A stretch of 64,000 nucleotides of DNA, taken from contig NZ_CP042241.1 of the NCBI RefSeq assembly GCF_007833275.1, forward strand, positions 248,001-312,000, given 5' to 3'. Both the position numbers and the translations under genes were made by a program. How positions within the stretch are numbered: position 1 is the stretch's first letter; each line of letters starts with the position of its first letter. This document shows positions 26,603-35,642 of this stretch, piece by piece. This DNA comes from Salarchaeum sp. JOR-1 (GTDB lineage Archaea > Halobacteriota > Halobacteria > Halobacteriales > Halobacteriaceae). Below the pieces are notes generated by a model that did not search any database, was not told where the DNA came from, and saw only the letters and a list, made by a program, of their open reading frames with translations.

Positions 26603-26610
26603 GTTTATTA
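26603..26610 (+). promoter_or_regulatory. TATA box of the HVO_0758-type zinc finger gene
   Basis: GTTTATTA is centred about 28 bases before the ATG at 26635, predicting a leaderless transcript for the microprotein gene and separating it from the divergent MFS gene. Confidence 0.5.
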
Positions 26611-26634
26611 CGGCGGGCGCGAGAATCCCGACTC

Positions 26635-26802
26635 ATGAAATCAGTCAGGAAGGGCCTCCGGGCGGGCGAACTGGAGAAGGACACCTACGACCGACTGGTG
26701 TGCGCGGAGTGCGGGGAGAACCTCAAGACGGAGAACGACCCGGACGAGGTCGGGAGCGTCCGCGTCTGCCCCGACTGCGGGAAGCGCTGGCAGCAGATCT
26801 AG
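26635..26802 (+). CDS. HVO_0758-family zinc finger microprotein
   Basis: A 55-residue protein with two CxxC knuckles, CAECGENL at 23-30 and CPDCGKRW near 45-52, forming a single zinc ribbon. The N-terminus (MKSVRKGLRAGELEKDTYDR) is the family hallmark as I recall it from Haloferax. The group belongs to the haloarchaeal zinc-finger microproteins studied for regulatory roles; the function of this member is not known. It overlaps the SDR gene tail to tail by 4 bases. Confidence 0.88.
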   Translation: MKSVRKGLRAGELEKDTYDRLVCAECGENLKTENDPDEVGSVRVCPDCGKRWQQI

Positions 26803-27674
26803 TACGCGTCGAGGGCGGCGCGGTAGCCCTCGCGGTACGTCGGGTAGGCGAACTCGTAGCCGAGCCGATGCAGGCGTGCGTTCGAGCAGCGCTTGCTCGT
26901 CAGAATCCGGCGCTCCGCGGCCTCGGAGAGGTCGCTCTCCTGCAGGCGGTCTTCTTTCGTGCGTTTCGGCGGCCGGGGGACACCGGCCTCGTCGGCGAGC
27001 CAGTCCGCGAACGCGTGCTTCGAGACGGGTTCGTCGTCCACCGCCAGCAGCACCTCGGGCGCGTCCTCGGTGAGCGCGAACCGAACGACGCCGGCCGCGT
27101 CGTCCCGGTGAATCATGTTCAGGTAGCCCTCCGTGACGGGGCCGTCCAGGTAGCGCTCCAGGCGGTAGCGGTCGGGGCCGTAGAGGCCGGCGAACCGGAC
27201 GACCGACCCGCCGATGCCGTGGTCGGCGGTGCGCTCGCGCGCGACGCGCTCGGCCTCGGCGAGCACCTCGGTCTTTTCGGTGGTGGGGTCGAGCGGCGTC
27301 TCCTCGTCCACCCAGTCGCCGCCGTGGTCGCCGTACACGCCCGTGCTCGACGTGTACACGAATTCGCCTGGTGGGTTCTCGCGCCCGCCGAAGTGGTCGA
27401 TAGCGGTGCGGAGGCCGTCGACGTACACCTCGCGCGCGGCGTCCGCGCCGCGGCCGCCCGAGGACGCGATGAACACGACGGCGTCCGCGTCCGGCACGAC
27501 TTCGAGGCTTTCGGGGTCGGTCACGTCCGCGCGCACGCCGTCGAACCCCGCGTCCGCGATAGCCGCCAGACCGTCGTCCGAGCGGCGGACCCCGACTGGT
27601 TCGTGGCCGGCGGCGGCGAGCTGTCGGCCGAGTTCGAGCCCGACGTACCCACACCCCAGAATCGCGACCCGCAT
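26799..27674 (-). CDS. NAD-dependent epimerase/dehydratase (extended SDR)
   Basis: A 291-residue protein with the dinucleotide motif ILGCGYVGLELG (5-16), the VFIASSGG strand, FVYTSSTGVYGDHGG with the active-site Ser/Tyr region, and VVRFAGLYGP near 160. The Rossmann fold is close to atypical SDR5-like nucleoside-diphosphate-sugar epimerases of the YeeZ type; substrate unknown. ATG at 27674 overlaps the stop of the DUF5791-like gene (TGATG), so the two are coupled. Confidence 0.86.
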   Translation of the reverse strand: MRVAILGCGYVGLELGRQLAAAGHEPVGVRRSDDGLAAIADAGFDGVRADVTDPESLEVVPDADAVVFIASSGGRGADAAREVYVDGLRTAIDHFGGRENPPGEFVYTSSTGVYGDHGGDWVDEETPLDPTTEKTEVLAEAERVARERTADHGIGGSVVRFAGLYGPDRYRLERYLDGPVTEGYLNMIHRDDAAGVVRFALTEDAPEVLLAVDDEPVSKHAFADWLADEAGVPRPPKRTKEDRLQESDLSEAAERRILTSKRCSNARLHRLGYEFAYPTYREGYRAALDAY

Positions 27675-28105
27675 CACCAGGGGTTCTCGACCGCGAGGTA
27701 GTGATGGATCTCTGCGTACTCGCGGAGCGTCATCGGCTGACGGCCCTCGATCTTCTGCTGGACTTCTTTCGGGTCGAGCGCCGCGTCGATACCGTCCGCG
27801 AGCGCGTCCACGTCAACGACCGCCGAACTCATCTGGAGCATCACGTGATCCTGGAGTTCGAGTCGAACGGTCTCGGCGTCCGGCCAGTCGTCCGTGAGCG
27901 CGAGCAAGTCCGCCGCCTCCGAGACGGTGACTGGATCGCCGTCGCCAGATTCGATGTCCGCGACCCGTTCGGGGGAGAGCCCGGTGGCGTCGGCGACGGC
28001 GTCCACGCCCTCGGCATCGATGACGGCGAGCAGGGCGGCCTCGTACTCCGCGAACACCTCGTCCGCCGAGACGGACTCGGGTTCTGAGATGGTATCGGTC
28101 AACAT
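27674..28105 (-). CDS. Conserved haloarchaeal protein (DUF5791-like)
   Basis: A 143-residue acidic protein. Residues about 40-75 (ATGLSPERVADIESGD, then TVSEAADLLAL) resemble a degenerate helix-turn-helix, and residues 80-120 form an amphipathic helix. The C-terminal TLREYAEIHHYLA is well conserved as I recall. It may be a DNA-binding or scaffold protein. It precedes and is coupled to the SDR gene; a TATA-like ATAAACTC at about 28134-28142 lies upstream on the minus strand. Confidence 0.75.
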   Translation of the reverse strand: MLTDTISEPESVSADEVFAEYEAALLAVIDAEGVDAVADATGLSPERVADIESGDGDPVTVSEAADLLALTDDWPDAETVRLELQDHVMLQMSSAVVDVDALADGIDAALDPKEVQQKIEGRQPMTLREYAEIHHYLAVENPW

Positions 28106-28143
28106 AGCTGGGAATAGGCGGTCGGCGCGTATGTGAGTTTATG

Positions 28144-30918
28144 TTACCAGCCGGGCGAGCGCTCGTCCGCGTTCCCGTCGGTGTCGCCGACGCCACGCGG
28201 GCCCGGCGGGACGGCCGCGACGACCACTGTATCGAACGCGAACTCGACCCGGGCGTTCCGGCCGAGCGGTTCCGGACGGCTGTCGCCGTCCACGTCGAGG
28301 GAGACAACGCCGCCCTCCCGGACGTACTCGTACGCGCCGGCGTCGAACCCGGGCGGGAGCGCGCCGCCCGAAATCGCGACGCGCTCGTAGCCGCCGCGAA
28401 CGGAGACGGCCCACACGTTCACCGTGGCGTACCAGAATCCGGGCAGAGGGGCGACCGGAAGGCCAGCGGGGAGCGCGGCGAGGCGGCCGCCGAGCGCCCG
28501 CTTGACGCGTCTCGTGGACGCGCGGCCGAGCGCGGCGGTGAGTTCGGCCCGCGTGGCCTGTCGGGCCGCGCGCACCACGTCCTCGTCCACGCCACCGGTG
28601 TCGCTCCGAGCGACCGCGCGGGACTCCGCGCGGAGCGCCGCGGCGAGCGCCACCCGTTTTGCCCCACGCGTCCCCGAGTCCGCGACGACCGCCGCGGCGA
28701 GCGACCCGTTCGTCGCCGCTCGCGCCCGCGCCGCATCGGTTCTCCAGCGCGTCGCCGCGCTCGAAACGACGCGCTCCGCCGCGCCGGAATCGAGGCCCGT
28801 CCGGGCGTCGAGAACGGCCGCGAAGCGCTCGCGGGCGCGTGCGGTCTCGGCGCGCACGGCGGCCGCGAGGTCGGGCGTTCGTGTGCCCGCAGCGGCGAGG
28901 AGGTCGGCGGCCACCGCCAGTCGAACGGCGCGCTCGCCGCCGTCGAAGGCCGCGTCGGTAACGGTGTCGGCGGCGTCTCCGTAGGGGAGCGTGAAGACGT
29001 TCAGGTTCCGCGCGGCGAGCGTCTCGGCGTCTGTCAGCGAGAGGTACCGCGGCGACACGGACACCTCAGAGACGACCGTTTCGGGCGTCTCGCGCGCCGT
29101 GACGCCCGTCGGAACCCAGCCGCCGAGTCGGGTGACCGTGTCCCGAAGCGCGCCGCGGACGCTGGCCGCGTCGCCGGCGCGCTCTCGAACCACAGCGAGC
29201 GCGTCATCGAGGTAGTGGGCGCGAACAGCGGTGAGCGCACGTTCCGCAATCGAGTCGTAGCGAGCGGGCGCCGCCACCAGGTGATCCCGATTGGCGGCGA
29301 GCGTCCGTGCGAGCGCCGAAACCGGCGACGACGCGAGGACGCCCGCGCCGCTCACGCGAACCGCCGTCGAGGTGTTCGCCACCCGGTTTCGAATCCGACC
29401 GAGCGATCGCGCCGCGCGCTCCCGGAGCGATGGCGGCTGAGATACCCGCACGGTCGCGGAGCGTGTGCCGGCGTCGCCGGTGACGGCACGCGCGGCGAGC
29501 GAGTCCGCACCGTCCGGGAGGAGCGCGCTGCGAACCGCGGCGGTCGCCCGCTCGCCCAGGGCGTCCACGGGGCGGTTCGGAACGCCGTCGAGCGCCGCGG
29601 GGCGGGCGGTGAGCGCGACCGAGACGCGGTACGTTGAACGTTCGATGCCGGTGACGGTACGAACCGCGGAGCCGTTCGTCCACGACGCGCGGGTCGTCCG
29701 GGTCACGGTCACGCGCCGACCGAACGCATCAAGGACGCGGAACGCGTTGTGAACGTCGAACACGCCGACAGCTCCGGCCGTAGCGGCCGTGACGGCTGTC
29801 TCGGTCGTAGTGTCCGTCGCCACCCGCGTCCAGTTCTGGGGTGGGGTAGCGGTGTCGAGTCGGTGGTCGGTTCGCGTCACGCGGACGAGGCGGCGGGCGT
29901 CGAGACGGGAAGCGTTCTCGAGCACCGCATCCAGCGCGTTCAGGGCGTCGAGGAGCGCTGTGTCAGCGGCCGCAGCGGGCGTGAGCGACGACTGGGCGGG
30001 CGGGTGCGATGGTGGCTGCGTGGGCGTGACGTTCATCGCTCCGAAGATGCGGGTCGCACGCGCCCGAGCGCTCGCGCGAGTGACTGCGAGCATGTCGCGT
30101 ACGCCGGTGAGCGCGTACGCCCGCCCCACGGCCTCGTTCGACGCGGTCGACGCGCGGCCGAAGGTTGCGCGTTGGACGGCGAGCAGGCCGTCGTTCGCGG
30201 CGACCTCGACGTGGCGGTTCGCGAGGACGTTCGCGATGGGTGCGCCGGCGTACTGCGCGAGGCCGCGAGCCGCGGTGTAGGGTGCGAGCCGCAGTGTCGC
30301 CTCGCGGGCGAGGCCGTACCCCTGGAGGACGCCGCGGTCGACCCGTGCGGCGAACGAGGCCATTCGGTCGTGGAGCGCGAGCACGGGCGTGTCGACGACC
30401 ACCGAAACGGCGCGCTCGCGGACGCCGACGGACTCGCCGTGCTCGGTGACGGCGAGCGTCGCGTTCCGAACAGTTACCCGCACTCGGTTCGGACGGAGTT
30501 CGTCGAGTGTGACCGCGCGAATCGCGCGGCGGGCGTCTCGCGGACTGTCGATCACGTCGAGAGACACACGAGCAGTCGCGTCCCCGTGTCGAGTGTCGAG
30601 GTCTGTGAACGCCGCGCAGGCGGCGGCGTACACCCGGAGTGCGAGCGCGTCCCGGAAGGCGGAGTCATCGCGGAGGACGCGTCCATACGGAGTGTTCGCG
30701 GGAGTGACGACCGGGTTGGCGGCGGCGGCGGCGCTCGCTTCGATGGTCGCGCGTTCGAGGGCGATGCGTGCACCGGCGAGCGCGCGGTCGGCGGCCCGGT
30801 CGGCGGCGTTCGTCTCCGCGGGTGTGTCGCGTGTGGCGAGGGTCGCGCCGACCGCCGTGGCGGTGACGAGGAGGACGACGCCGACGAGCGCGAACGGCAC
30901 GCGGCCGCGGTCGTCCAT
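28144..30918 (-). CDS. Large pilus/secretion-associated protein (DUF7286-like)
   Basis: A 924-residue protein, the last and largest of the secretion operon. One N-terminal hydrophobic segment (about 8-26, VPFALVGVVLLVTATAVGA) anchors it, and the rest is an extracytoplasmic, Ala/Arg/Thr-rich domain with many short predicted strands and little low complexity. No catalytic motif is seen. The ATG at 30918 overlaps the stop of the preceding gene (TGATG). The C-terminus is Pro/Gly-rich (PPGPRGVGD). The protein may be a tip adhesin, minor pilin or secreted structural subunit; all are inference from context. Confidence 0.78.
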   Translation of the reverse strand: MDDRGRVPFALVGVVLLVTATAVGATLATRDTPAETNAADRAADRALAGARIALERATIEASAAAAANPVVTPANTPYGRVLRDDSAFRDALALRVYAAACAAFTDLDTRHGDATARVSLDVIDSPRDARRAIRAVTLDELRPNRVRVTVRNATLAVTEHGESVGVRERAVSVVVDTPVLALHDRMASFAARVDRGVLQGYGLAREATLRLAPYTAARGLAQYAGAPIANVLANRHVEVAANDGLLAVQRATFGRASTASNEAVGRAYALTGVRDMLAVTRASARARATRIFGAMNVTPTQPPSHPPAQSSLTPAAAADTALLDALNALDAVLENASRLDARRLVRVTRTDHRLDTATPPQNWTRVATDTTTETAVTAATAGAVGVFDVHNAFRVLDAFGRRVTVTRTTRASWTNGSAVRTVTGIERSTYRVSVALTARPAALDGVPNRPVDALGERATAAVRSALLPDGADSLAARAVTGDAGTRSATVRVSQPPSLRERAARSLGRIRNRVANTSTAVRVSGAGVLASSPVSALARTLAANRDHLVAAPARYDSIAERALTAVRAHYLDDALAVVRERAGDAASVRGALRDTVTRLGGWVPTGVTARETPETVVSEVSVSPRYLSLTDAETLAARNLNVFTLPYGDAADTVTDAAFDGGERAVRLAVAADLLAAAGTRTPDLAAAVRAETARARERFAAVLDARTGLDSGAAERVVSSAATRWRTDAARARAATNGSLAAAVVADSGTRGAKRVALAAALRAESRAVARSDTGGVDEDVVRAARQATRAELTAALGRASTRRVKRALGGRLAALPAGLPVAPLPGFWYATVNVWAVSVRGGYERVAISGGALPPGFDAGAYEYVREGGVVSLDVDGDSRPEPLGRNARVEFAFDTVVVAAVPPGPRGVGDTDGNADERSPGW

Positions 30919-31343
30919 CACGGCCACCACCGTCGGAGCACTATCGAAGTGGTTCCGACGCGGAGCACCGCGGCGGTCGTGTCCACGGTTCGAGGCGGGG
31001 GCGTACCGATACGGAGAACGGTTCCGTCGGCGCGAGCGGCGACGCTCGCGCGACCCGGAAGCGCGTCGAGGCGGTCGTCCACGAGGGCGGCGACGGCCTG
31101 CGAGTAGGCCGAGTCGGGGCGGGGGGCTGCGGCGGCCAGGTGGGTGGCGACGGTGGCGCGAACCGGCCCGGTCGTGGTGTTCACAGTGGCAGTGGTGACC
31201 GCGAGCGCATCGAGGGCGGGGCCGGCGTCCGGCGGCGACGGCTGAGGGGCGGGTGTCAGAACGAACAGCGCGGTGACGGCCGCCGCGATGAGAGAGACGG
31301 CGATCACGGTGTCCACAGCGGTACTGACGCCGCGCGCGGTCAC
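30918..31343 (-). CDS. Single-TM pilin-like protein (DUF7284-like)
   Basis: A 141-residue protein with a GTG start. Charged residues TARGVSTAVD are followed by a hydrophobic helix (about 11-29), a pilin-like N-terminus; the remainder is a beta-rich domain of about 110 residues ending TSIVLRRWWP. A classical archaeal prepilin peptidase site is not clear, so processing is uncertain. Start overlaps the previous stop (GTGA), stop overlaps the next ATG. Confidence 0.75.
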   Translation of the reverse strand: MTARGVSTAVDTVIAVSLIAAAVTALFVLTPAPQPSPPDAGPALDALAVTTATVNTTTGPVRATVATHLAAAAPRPDSAYSQAVAALVDDRLDALPGRASVAARADGTVLRIGTPPPRTVDTTAAVLRVGTTSIVLRRWWP

Positions 31344-31717
31344 CACACGACCACCCGAAGGCGGCCGAACAGCACGTCCCCGGAAGCGACGCGAACGGCG
31401 ACGGGACGGCTCGCGGCGTCCGCCTCTGCAGGTGGCTGCGGGCCGACACTCCACGTTCGGCCGCCCGCGGAGAGCGTGACGTTCACGGGCCGAGAGATGT
31501 CGGGGCGGGCGTCGTCGAGTCGATCCAGTTGGGCGACGCCCTGGACGAGGAGAACGTCGGTCGCGGCGTCAAGGGCGGACGGGGCGAGGTCGCGGTCGGC
31601 GGTCGGGAGGCTGTGGTCGTACGCGGTCGCGTAGCCGGCGAGCGCCGTGCAGAGAACGGCGACGCAGACGAGCGCGACGAGCGGTTCCGCCTGCGCCCTA
31701 CCCGACGAGAACGACAT
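31340..31717 (-). CDS. Single-TM pilin-like protein (DUF7285-like)
   Basis: A 125-residue protein. The N-terminus SFSSGRAQAEPLVALVCVAV has the RxQxEP-then-hydrophobic pattern of archaeal pilins, with a helix at about 11-31 and a small extracytoplasmic domain ending RLRVVVW. The ATG at 31717 lies 20 bases inside the upstream gene, and the stop overlaps the next GTG. It is likely a minor pilin of the same machine. Confidence 0.76.
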   Translation of the reverse strand: MSFSSGRAQAEPLVALVCVAVLCTALAGYATAYDHSLPTADRDLAPSALDAATDVLLVQGVAQLDRLDDARPDISRPVNVTLSAGGRTWSVGPQPPAEADAASRPVAVRVASGDVLFGRLRVVVW

Positions 31718-32156
31718 CGATCCCCCGCCACGCGAGGTGGCGAACGCGGAGCGTCTCGGCGGCCCGCCACACCGGAGCGCGGGCGCGAGCGGCGGCCACG
31801 GCGCGGACGAGCTCGACACCGGTGTCGAAGACGAGCGCGGGGTCGCGGCCGGCGAGCACGGCGGCGAGCGGGCCGTCCGGTGGAACTGGAACGACGCGTG
31901 CGACGAGCGCGGCGGACGCCGTCCCACCGGAACCGCGCAGGCCGACGCTACGAGGGGTGACGCGGACGGCGTCGGCGTCAAGGTGGCGGTGAGCGCTCGC
32001 GTCGTAGTCACTCACGGCGACCCGGTCGATGGTCGCGGCGGCGGCGGTGGCGTCGGGCGGCGGTGCGGCGGGGACGGCGAGCGCGGCGGCGACCAGCGTG
32101 GCTCCGGTGAGCGTGAGGCCGATCCAGGTCGCGAGCGCGTCTGCAGCGTCGAACAC
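31698..32156 (-). CDS. Single-TM secretion-associated protein (DUF7283-like)
   Basis: A 152-residue protein with an N-terminal membrane helix (about 10-29, WIGLTLTGATLVAAALAVP) and an extracytoplasmic domain (about 40-150) with the VRVTPRSVGLRGSGG and ALVFDTGVELVRAV elements. It follows the TadC-like gene by 25 bases and overlaps the next gene by 20 bases. It has no known function; placement right after the membrane platform suggests a minor pilin or assembly protein. Confidence 0.77.
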   Translation of the reverse strand: MFDAADALATWIGLTLTGATLVAAALAVPAAPPPDATAAAATIDRVAVSDYDASAHRHLDADAVRVTPRSVGLRGSGGTASAALVARVVPVPPDGPLAAVLAGRDPALVFDTGVELVRAVAAARARAPVWRAAETLRVRHLAWRGIDVVLVG

Positions 32157-32181
32157 GCCAATGGCTGTGCCGATATCTTAT

Positions 32182-33858
32182 TTAAACGCTCGTGACGAGT
32201 GCGGCGGCCGTGGCGACGACCGGATAGACGAGGCCGGCGACGGCGAGCGCGGAGCCGGCGGCGTTGGCGGCGCGAGCGCGGTCGGCGCCGTGCCGGACGA
32301 CGGATCCGAACGCGGGGAGGAGAACAGCGAGCGCGACGACGTACCCGCCGACGACGAGTGCGAGCGCGTCCGGAGCGTACGGGAGCGCGCCGTCCCCGAG
32401 CGGGCGGAGGGTGCGGGCGAGCGCAGCGGTAACGCCGGCGACGCAGGGCGCGACCCAGCGCCCGGTCGTGTCGAGCGCGTTCGTGACGGACGCGAGGTCG
32501 GCGGTGGTGTCGCGTTCGACGCGGACGAGGCGGTCGAGGTGGTCGGCGAGCGCGACGAGCACGCGCCCGCCGGGCGGGCCGGCCGCGGCGGCGTCCGCGA
32601 GGACGGCGGCGGTCGAGCGTGCGCGAGGGCTCGGGTGGTCGCGGAGCGCGCCGTGCGGCCCGAGGAACGCCGTTCGGGTGTCGGCTGTGAGCGTGCGCTG
32701 GAGGCGGCTCGCGTCCGCGAAGACGGTGGAGACGGTTCCGTCGAGTTCGGCGGCCGCGGCGGCGAGCGCGCCTTCGGGAGGGTGGCCGCGGCGGACGTGC
32801 TGCCCGACGACGACGAGCGCGTCTGGAAGGCCGCGTTCGAGCGCCGCGATATCCTCGCGAACGCCGAGCACGGGACGCGTCCACCGCACGAGGCCCGTGC
32901 CGAGTCCGACGACAGGGGCGAAGGGGAGCGCCCACGGCGCGAAGACGGCGAAGGCGACGAGCGCACCGGTGGCCGCCGCGATGGCCCAGAGAAGGCCGGG
33001 GCGGGCGCGGCCGGCGAGCGCGGGGTGGTCGCGAGGTATCGGCGTGGCGGGGAAGGCGGCGGGGCGGCGCGCGAGCACGACGGCGATGGCGGCCGTGAGC
33101 GCGATCGGGAGTGCGAGGTCGTAGACGGCGGCCAGACCGACGAGCGGAACCGAGATCCCCGAGACTGGAGCGACGGGGAGCAATCCGACGAGGGCGAGCG
33201 GGAGGACGACCCCCGCGGCGTAGACGCCCGTGACGAGCGTCGAGAGCGTGCTCGCGTAGTCGGTGACGCGGGCGGCGACGGCGTCGAGGGAGACCGAGAG
33301 CGCGCGGTCGAGGAGGCGGGCGCGTTCGCTGTCGGGGGCGTTCGTGGCGGCTTCGACGAGCGCGATGGCGCGCGCGAGTTCGGGGTCGTGGTCGCGCCAC
33401 GCGCGCCGAAAGCGCGTCCACGCGGTGGTTGGTGCGCCGATCGCGTACCGGACGTGGCCGGCGAGACGGTCGGCGAGCGAACCGGGAGCGTCGGCGGCGA
33501 ACGCGGCAGTGTGTTCCGGCGTCGGTTCGAGCGCGCCCGCGAGGACGGCGCGGCAGACGAGGTCGGGGCCGTCGCCGAGCGCGCGCGACCGCTGGGAGTC
33601 CGCCGCGAGCGTGGGGAGCGCGAGGAGGGCAGCGGCAGCGAGCGACCCGAGCGCGAGCACGGCGAGACCGAGAGTGGGGGACGCGACGACGGAAAGCGCG
33701 AGCGCCGACCCGACGGAGAGCGCGGCGAACGCAAGCGCCGCGGTCCGGACGGTGTCGGCGTCCTCGGGTCGATCGAGGAGCGCCAGCGCGCGGTCGAGTT
33801 CGGGGTCGCCGCCCGCGGAGATCGGTACGAGGGCGGCGACGCGATCGAGGAGTGTCAT
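32182..33858 (-). CDS. TadC/GspF-like secretion system membrane platform protein
   Basis: A 558-residue integral membrane protein with two GspF-like halves: soluble helical domains at about 95-195 (LDRALSVSLDAVAARVTDYA) and about 320-440 (LERGLPDALVVVGQHVRRGHPPEGAL), each followed by pairs of TM helices. In type IV pilus systems it sits under the pilus and couples to the ATPase. Its ATG overlaps the stop of the ATPase gene by 4 bases (ATGA), which makes the pair a functional unit. Confidence 0.87.
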   Translation of the reverse strand: MTLLDRVAALVPISAGGDPELDRALALLDRPEDADTVRTAALAFAALSVGSALALSVVASPTLGLAVLALGSLAAAALLALPTLAADSQRSRALGDGPDLVCRAVLAGALEPTPEHTAAFAADAPGSLADRLAGHVRYAIGAPTTAWTRFRRAWRDHDPELARAIALVEAATNAPDSERARLLDRALSVSLDAVAARVTDYASTLSTLVTGVYAAGVVLPLALVGLLPVAPVSGISVPLVGLAAVYDLALPIALTAAIAVVLARRPAAFPATPIPRDHPALAGRARPGLLWAIAAATGALVAFAVFAPWALPFAPVVGLGTGLVRWTRPVLGVREDIAALERGLPDALVVVGQHVRRGHPPEGALAAAAAELDGTVSTVFADASRLQRTLTADTRTAFLGPHGALRDHPSPRARSTAAVLADAAAAGPPGGRVLVALADHLDRLVRVERDTTADLASVTNALDTTGRWVAPCVAGVTAALARTLRPLGDGALPYAPDALALVVGGYVVALAVLLPAFGSVVRHGADRARAANAAGSALAVAGLVYPVVATAAALVTSV

Positions 33859-35642
33859 CGGAAGCGCTCCGTGCGGTCGGCGACGGCGGCGCGCACGTCC
33901 GCGTACGTCTCGTCGTGGGCGGCGAGCGACGCGACGAGCGACGATTCGCCGCGGCCGACCCGGCCCGACGACTGGAGGCCGTCGGGCGTGCGCTCGAAGA
34001 GCGCGTGAAATCCGTCGTCGAACTCCTCGACCGCGACCACTTGCTTGCCGTCGGCGGTGTCCGCGAGGGTGACGACGAGGTCAGTTGCAGCGAACGAGTT
34101 CGCGGGCACGCCGAGGTCGGACACGACGCGCTCGCGAACCGAGGCGCCGCCGTCGCCGTGGATGGTTCCGAGGACTGCGCTCGCACCCGCGCCGGTCCGC
34201 ATCGCTTCGTACAGCACGCCGGCCTCCGCGCCTCGGACCTCGCCGACGGCGAGCGCGCCCTCGCCCAGTCGGAGCGCGGTTCGGAGAGCGGCAGCGGTCG
34301 ACACGGCAGCGCCGTCGCCGTCTGCGGTCGCGCGGAGCGCCTGCACGTCCCGGCCGGCCGACTGGAGACCGGGAATCGGGAGTTCGGGGGCGTCCTCGAT
34401 GACGACCGTTCGAGTGTCCGGGGGGAGTTCCCAGAGGAGCGCGCCGAGGAACGTCGTTTTCCCGGCGGCGCGAGCGCCGGCCACGAGCACGGCCGCGCCG
34501 CGCTCCACCGCGACGGAGAGGAGCGCCGCGGCGTCCGGCGTCAGCGTCCCCGTTTCGACCAATCGCGGGAGCGTGAATCGCTGATCGCTGTGCGCGCGAA
34601 AGGCGAACCCGACGCCGTCCGCGACCGGTTCAGACACCGCGGCGACCCGCACGCGGTCGGCCGCTCCCACGTCACGGAGAACGGCGTCCAGCGTGGGGTT
34701 CGCGGGCGAGAACGGCCGGCCGCTCGCGGCGCGGACACGGGACGCGAGCGCGTCCACCCCGCGGGACGTGAGGCGGACGTTCGTCGGAAGCAAGCGGCCG
34801 TCGAGGACGACGCGTAATCGGGTGTCGGCAGCGGGTGCGGACGCGTAGACGTCGGTGATGCGGGTGTCCGCGAACAGGTCGTCGAGCACGCCGTATCCCC
34901 GCGCGTGTTTCTTCAGGACGGCGGCGACGTGCTGGGGTGACTCGGCGGCGCGTCCGGCAGCGCGATCGGCGGCACGGGTCGCGGCACGATCACCCGTCAC
35001 GACGCCATCCGCGAGGAGGTCATGGGCCCGGTCGAGCACCCGATAGGCAGCCTCGTCGAACGCGGTTTCGGGCGGTTCGACGTGGTAGGTTCGGCCGTTC
35101 GGCGTGTCGTAGCGGCGGGCGGTTGCGCCGCCGGAGAGGTCGACGGCGTCGACGAGCGCCGCGGCGGCGGGCGGGTCGGGGTCGACGCGAGCGTGGGCGA
35201 TGCGGAGGCCGACGAACACGCGGACGGCGTCGTAGCTCTCCACGCCGTCAGCGGCCACGTCGAGGCCGGTTTCGGCGGCGATATCGGCTACGGAACCGGC
35301 GCGACCGGTGGCTTCGCGGGCGGCGGCGAGCGGGTCGGTGCCGGCGAGCGCGGCGAGGCGGGCGTCCCGGTCGCGGACGCGGGGGGCGAACCGGCCGGCG
35401 GCGACGAGGAGCGCGGTCGTGGCGTCGTCGTATCGGTGGTCGCGTCCGACACTGCGGACGACGACGGCGGCAGCGTCGCGGTCGCCGAGCGCGTCGACGG
35501 CGGTCTCGCGGCATTCCGGAGCGGTGGCGAGGTCGCCGTCGCAGTCGGTGGCGTCGAGGACGAGCGTGTCGCGTTCGAAGGCGGGTCGGCAGCGACACCC
35601 GGCGTCGGTGTCGTCGCCGAGGAGCGCGCGGAGTCGTCGCAT
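33855..35642 (-). CDS. Type II/IV secretion system ATPase (TadA/PilB-like)
   Basis: A 595-residue motor ATPase. The Walker A GARAAGKT (about 388-395) is followed by an Asp box VVIEDAPELPIP and Walker B region LAVGEVRGAEAGVL, then a His box LGTIHGDG. The N-terminal 60 residues carry four cysteines (C16, C18, C34, C44), possibly a zinc site, a feature I do not know from bacterial TadA. The start at 35642 (MRRLRALLGDD) is chosen over an upstream frame extension that has no coding character. It forms the operon core with the TadC-like gene. Confidence 0.9.
   Translation of the reverse strand: MRRLRALLGDDTDAGCRCRPAFERDTLVLDATDCDGDLATAPECRETAVDALGDRDAAAVVVRSVGRDHRYDDATTALLVAAGRFAPRVRDRDARLAALAGTDPLAAAREATGRAGSVADIAAETGLDVAADGVESYDAVRVFVGLRIAHARVDPDPPAAAALVDAVDLSGGATARRYDTPNGRTYHVEPPETAFDEAAYRVLDRAHDLLADGVVTGDRAATRAADRAAGRAAESPQHVAAVLKKHARGYGVLDDLFADTRITDVYASAPAADTRLRVVLDGRLLPTNVRLTSRGVDALASRVRAASGRPFSPANPTLDAVLRDVGAADRVRVAAVSEPVADGVGFAFRAHSDQRFTLPRLVETGTLTPDAAALLSVAVERGAAVLVAGARAAGKTTFLGALLWELPPDTRTVVIEDAPELPIPGLQSAGRDVQALRATADGDGAAVSTAAALRTALRLGEGALAVGEVRGAEAGVLYEAMRTGAGASAVLGTIHGDGGASVRERVVSDLGVPANSFAATDLVVTLADTADGKQVVAVEEFDDGFHALFERTPDGLQSSGRVGRGESSLVASLAAHDETYADVRAAVADRTERFR

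Noticed and set aside
31344-31449. N-terminal extension of the 924-residue protein frame up to 31449
   Set aside because: The region is inside two well-formed pilin-like genes in other frames; the ATG at 30918 with the following membrane helix is the natural start.
33855-35642. Conjugation (VirB11) system
   Set aside because: The ATPase resembles VirB11/TadA, but no relaxase, coupling protein or other conjugation gene is nearby; the TadC-like partner points to a pilus-like machine.
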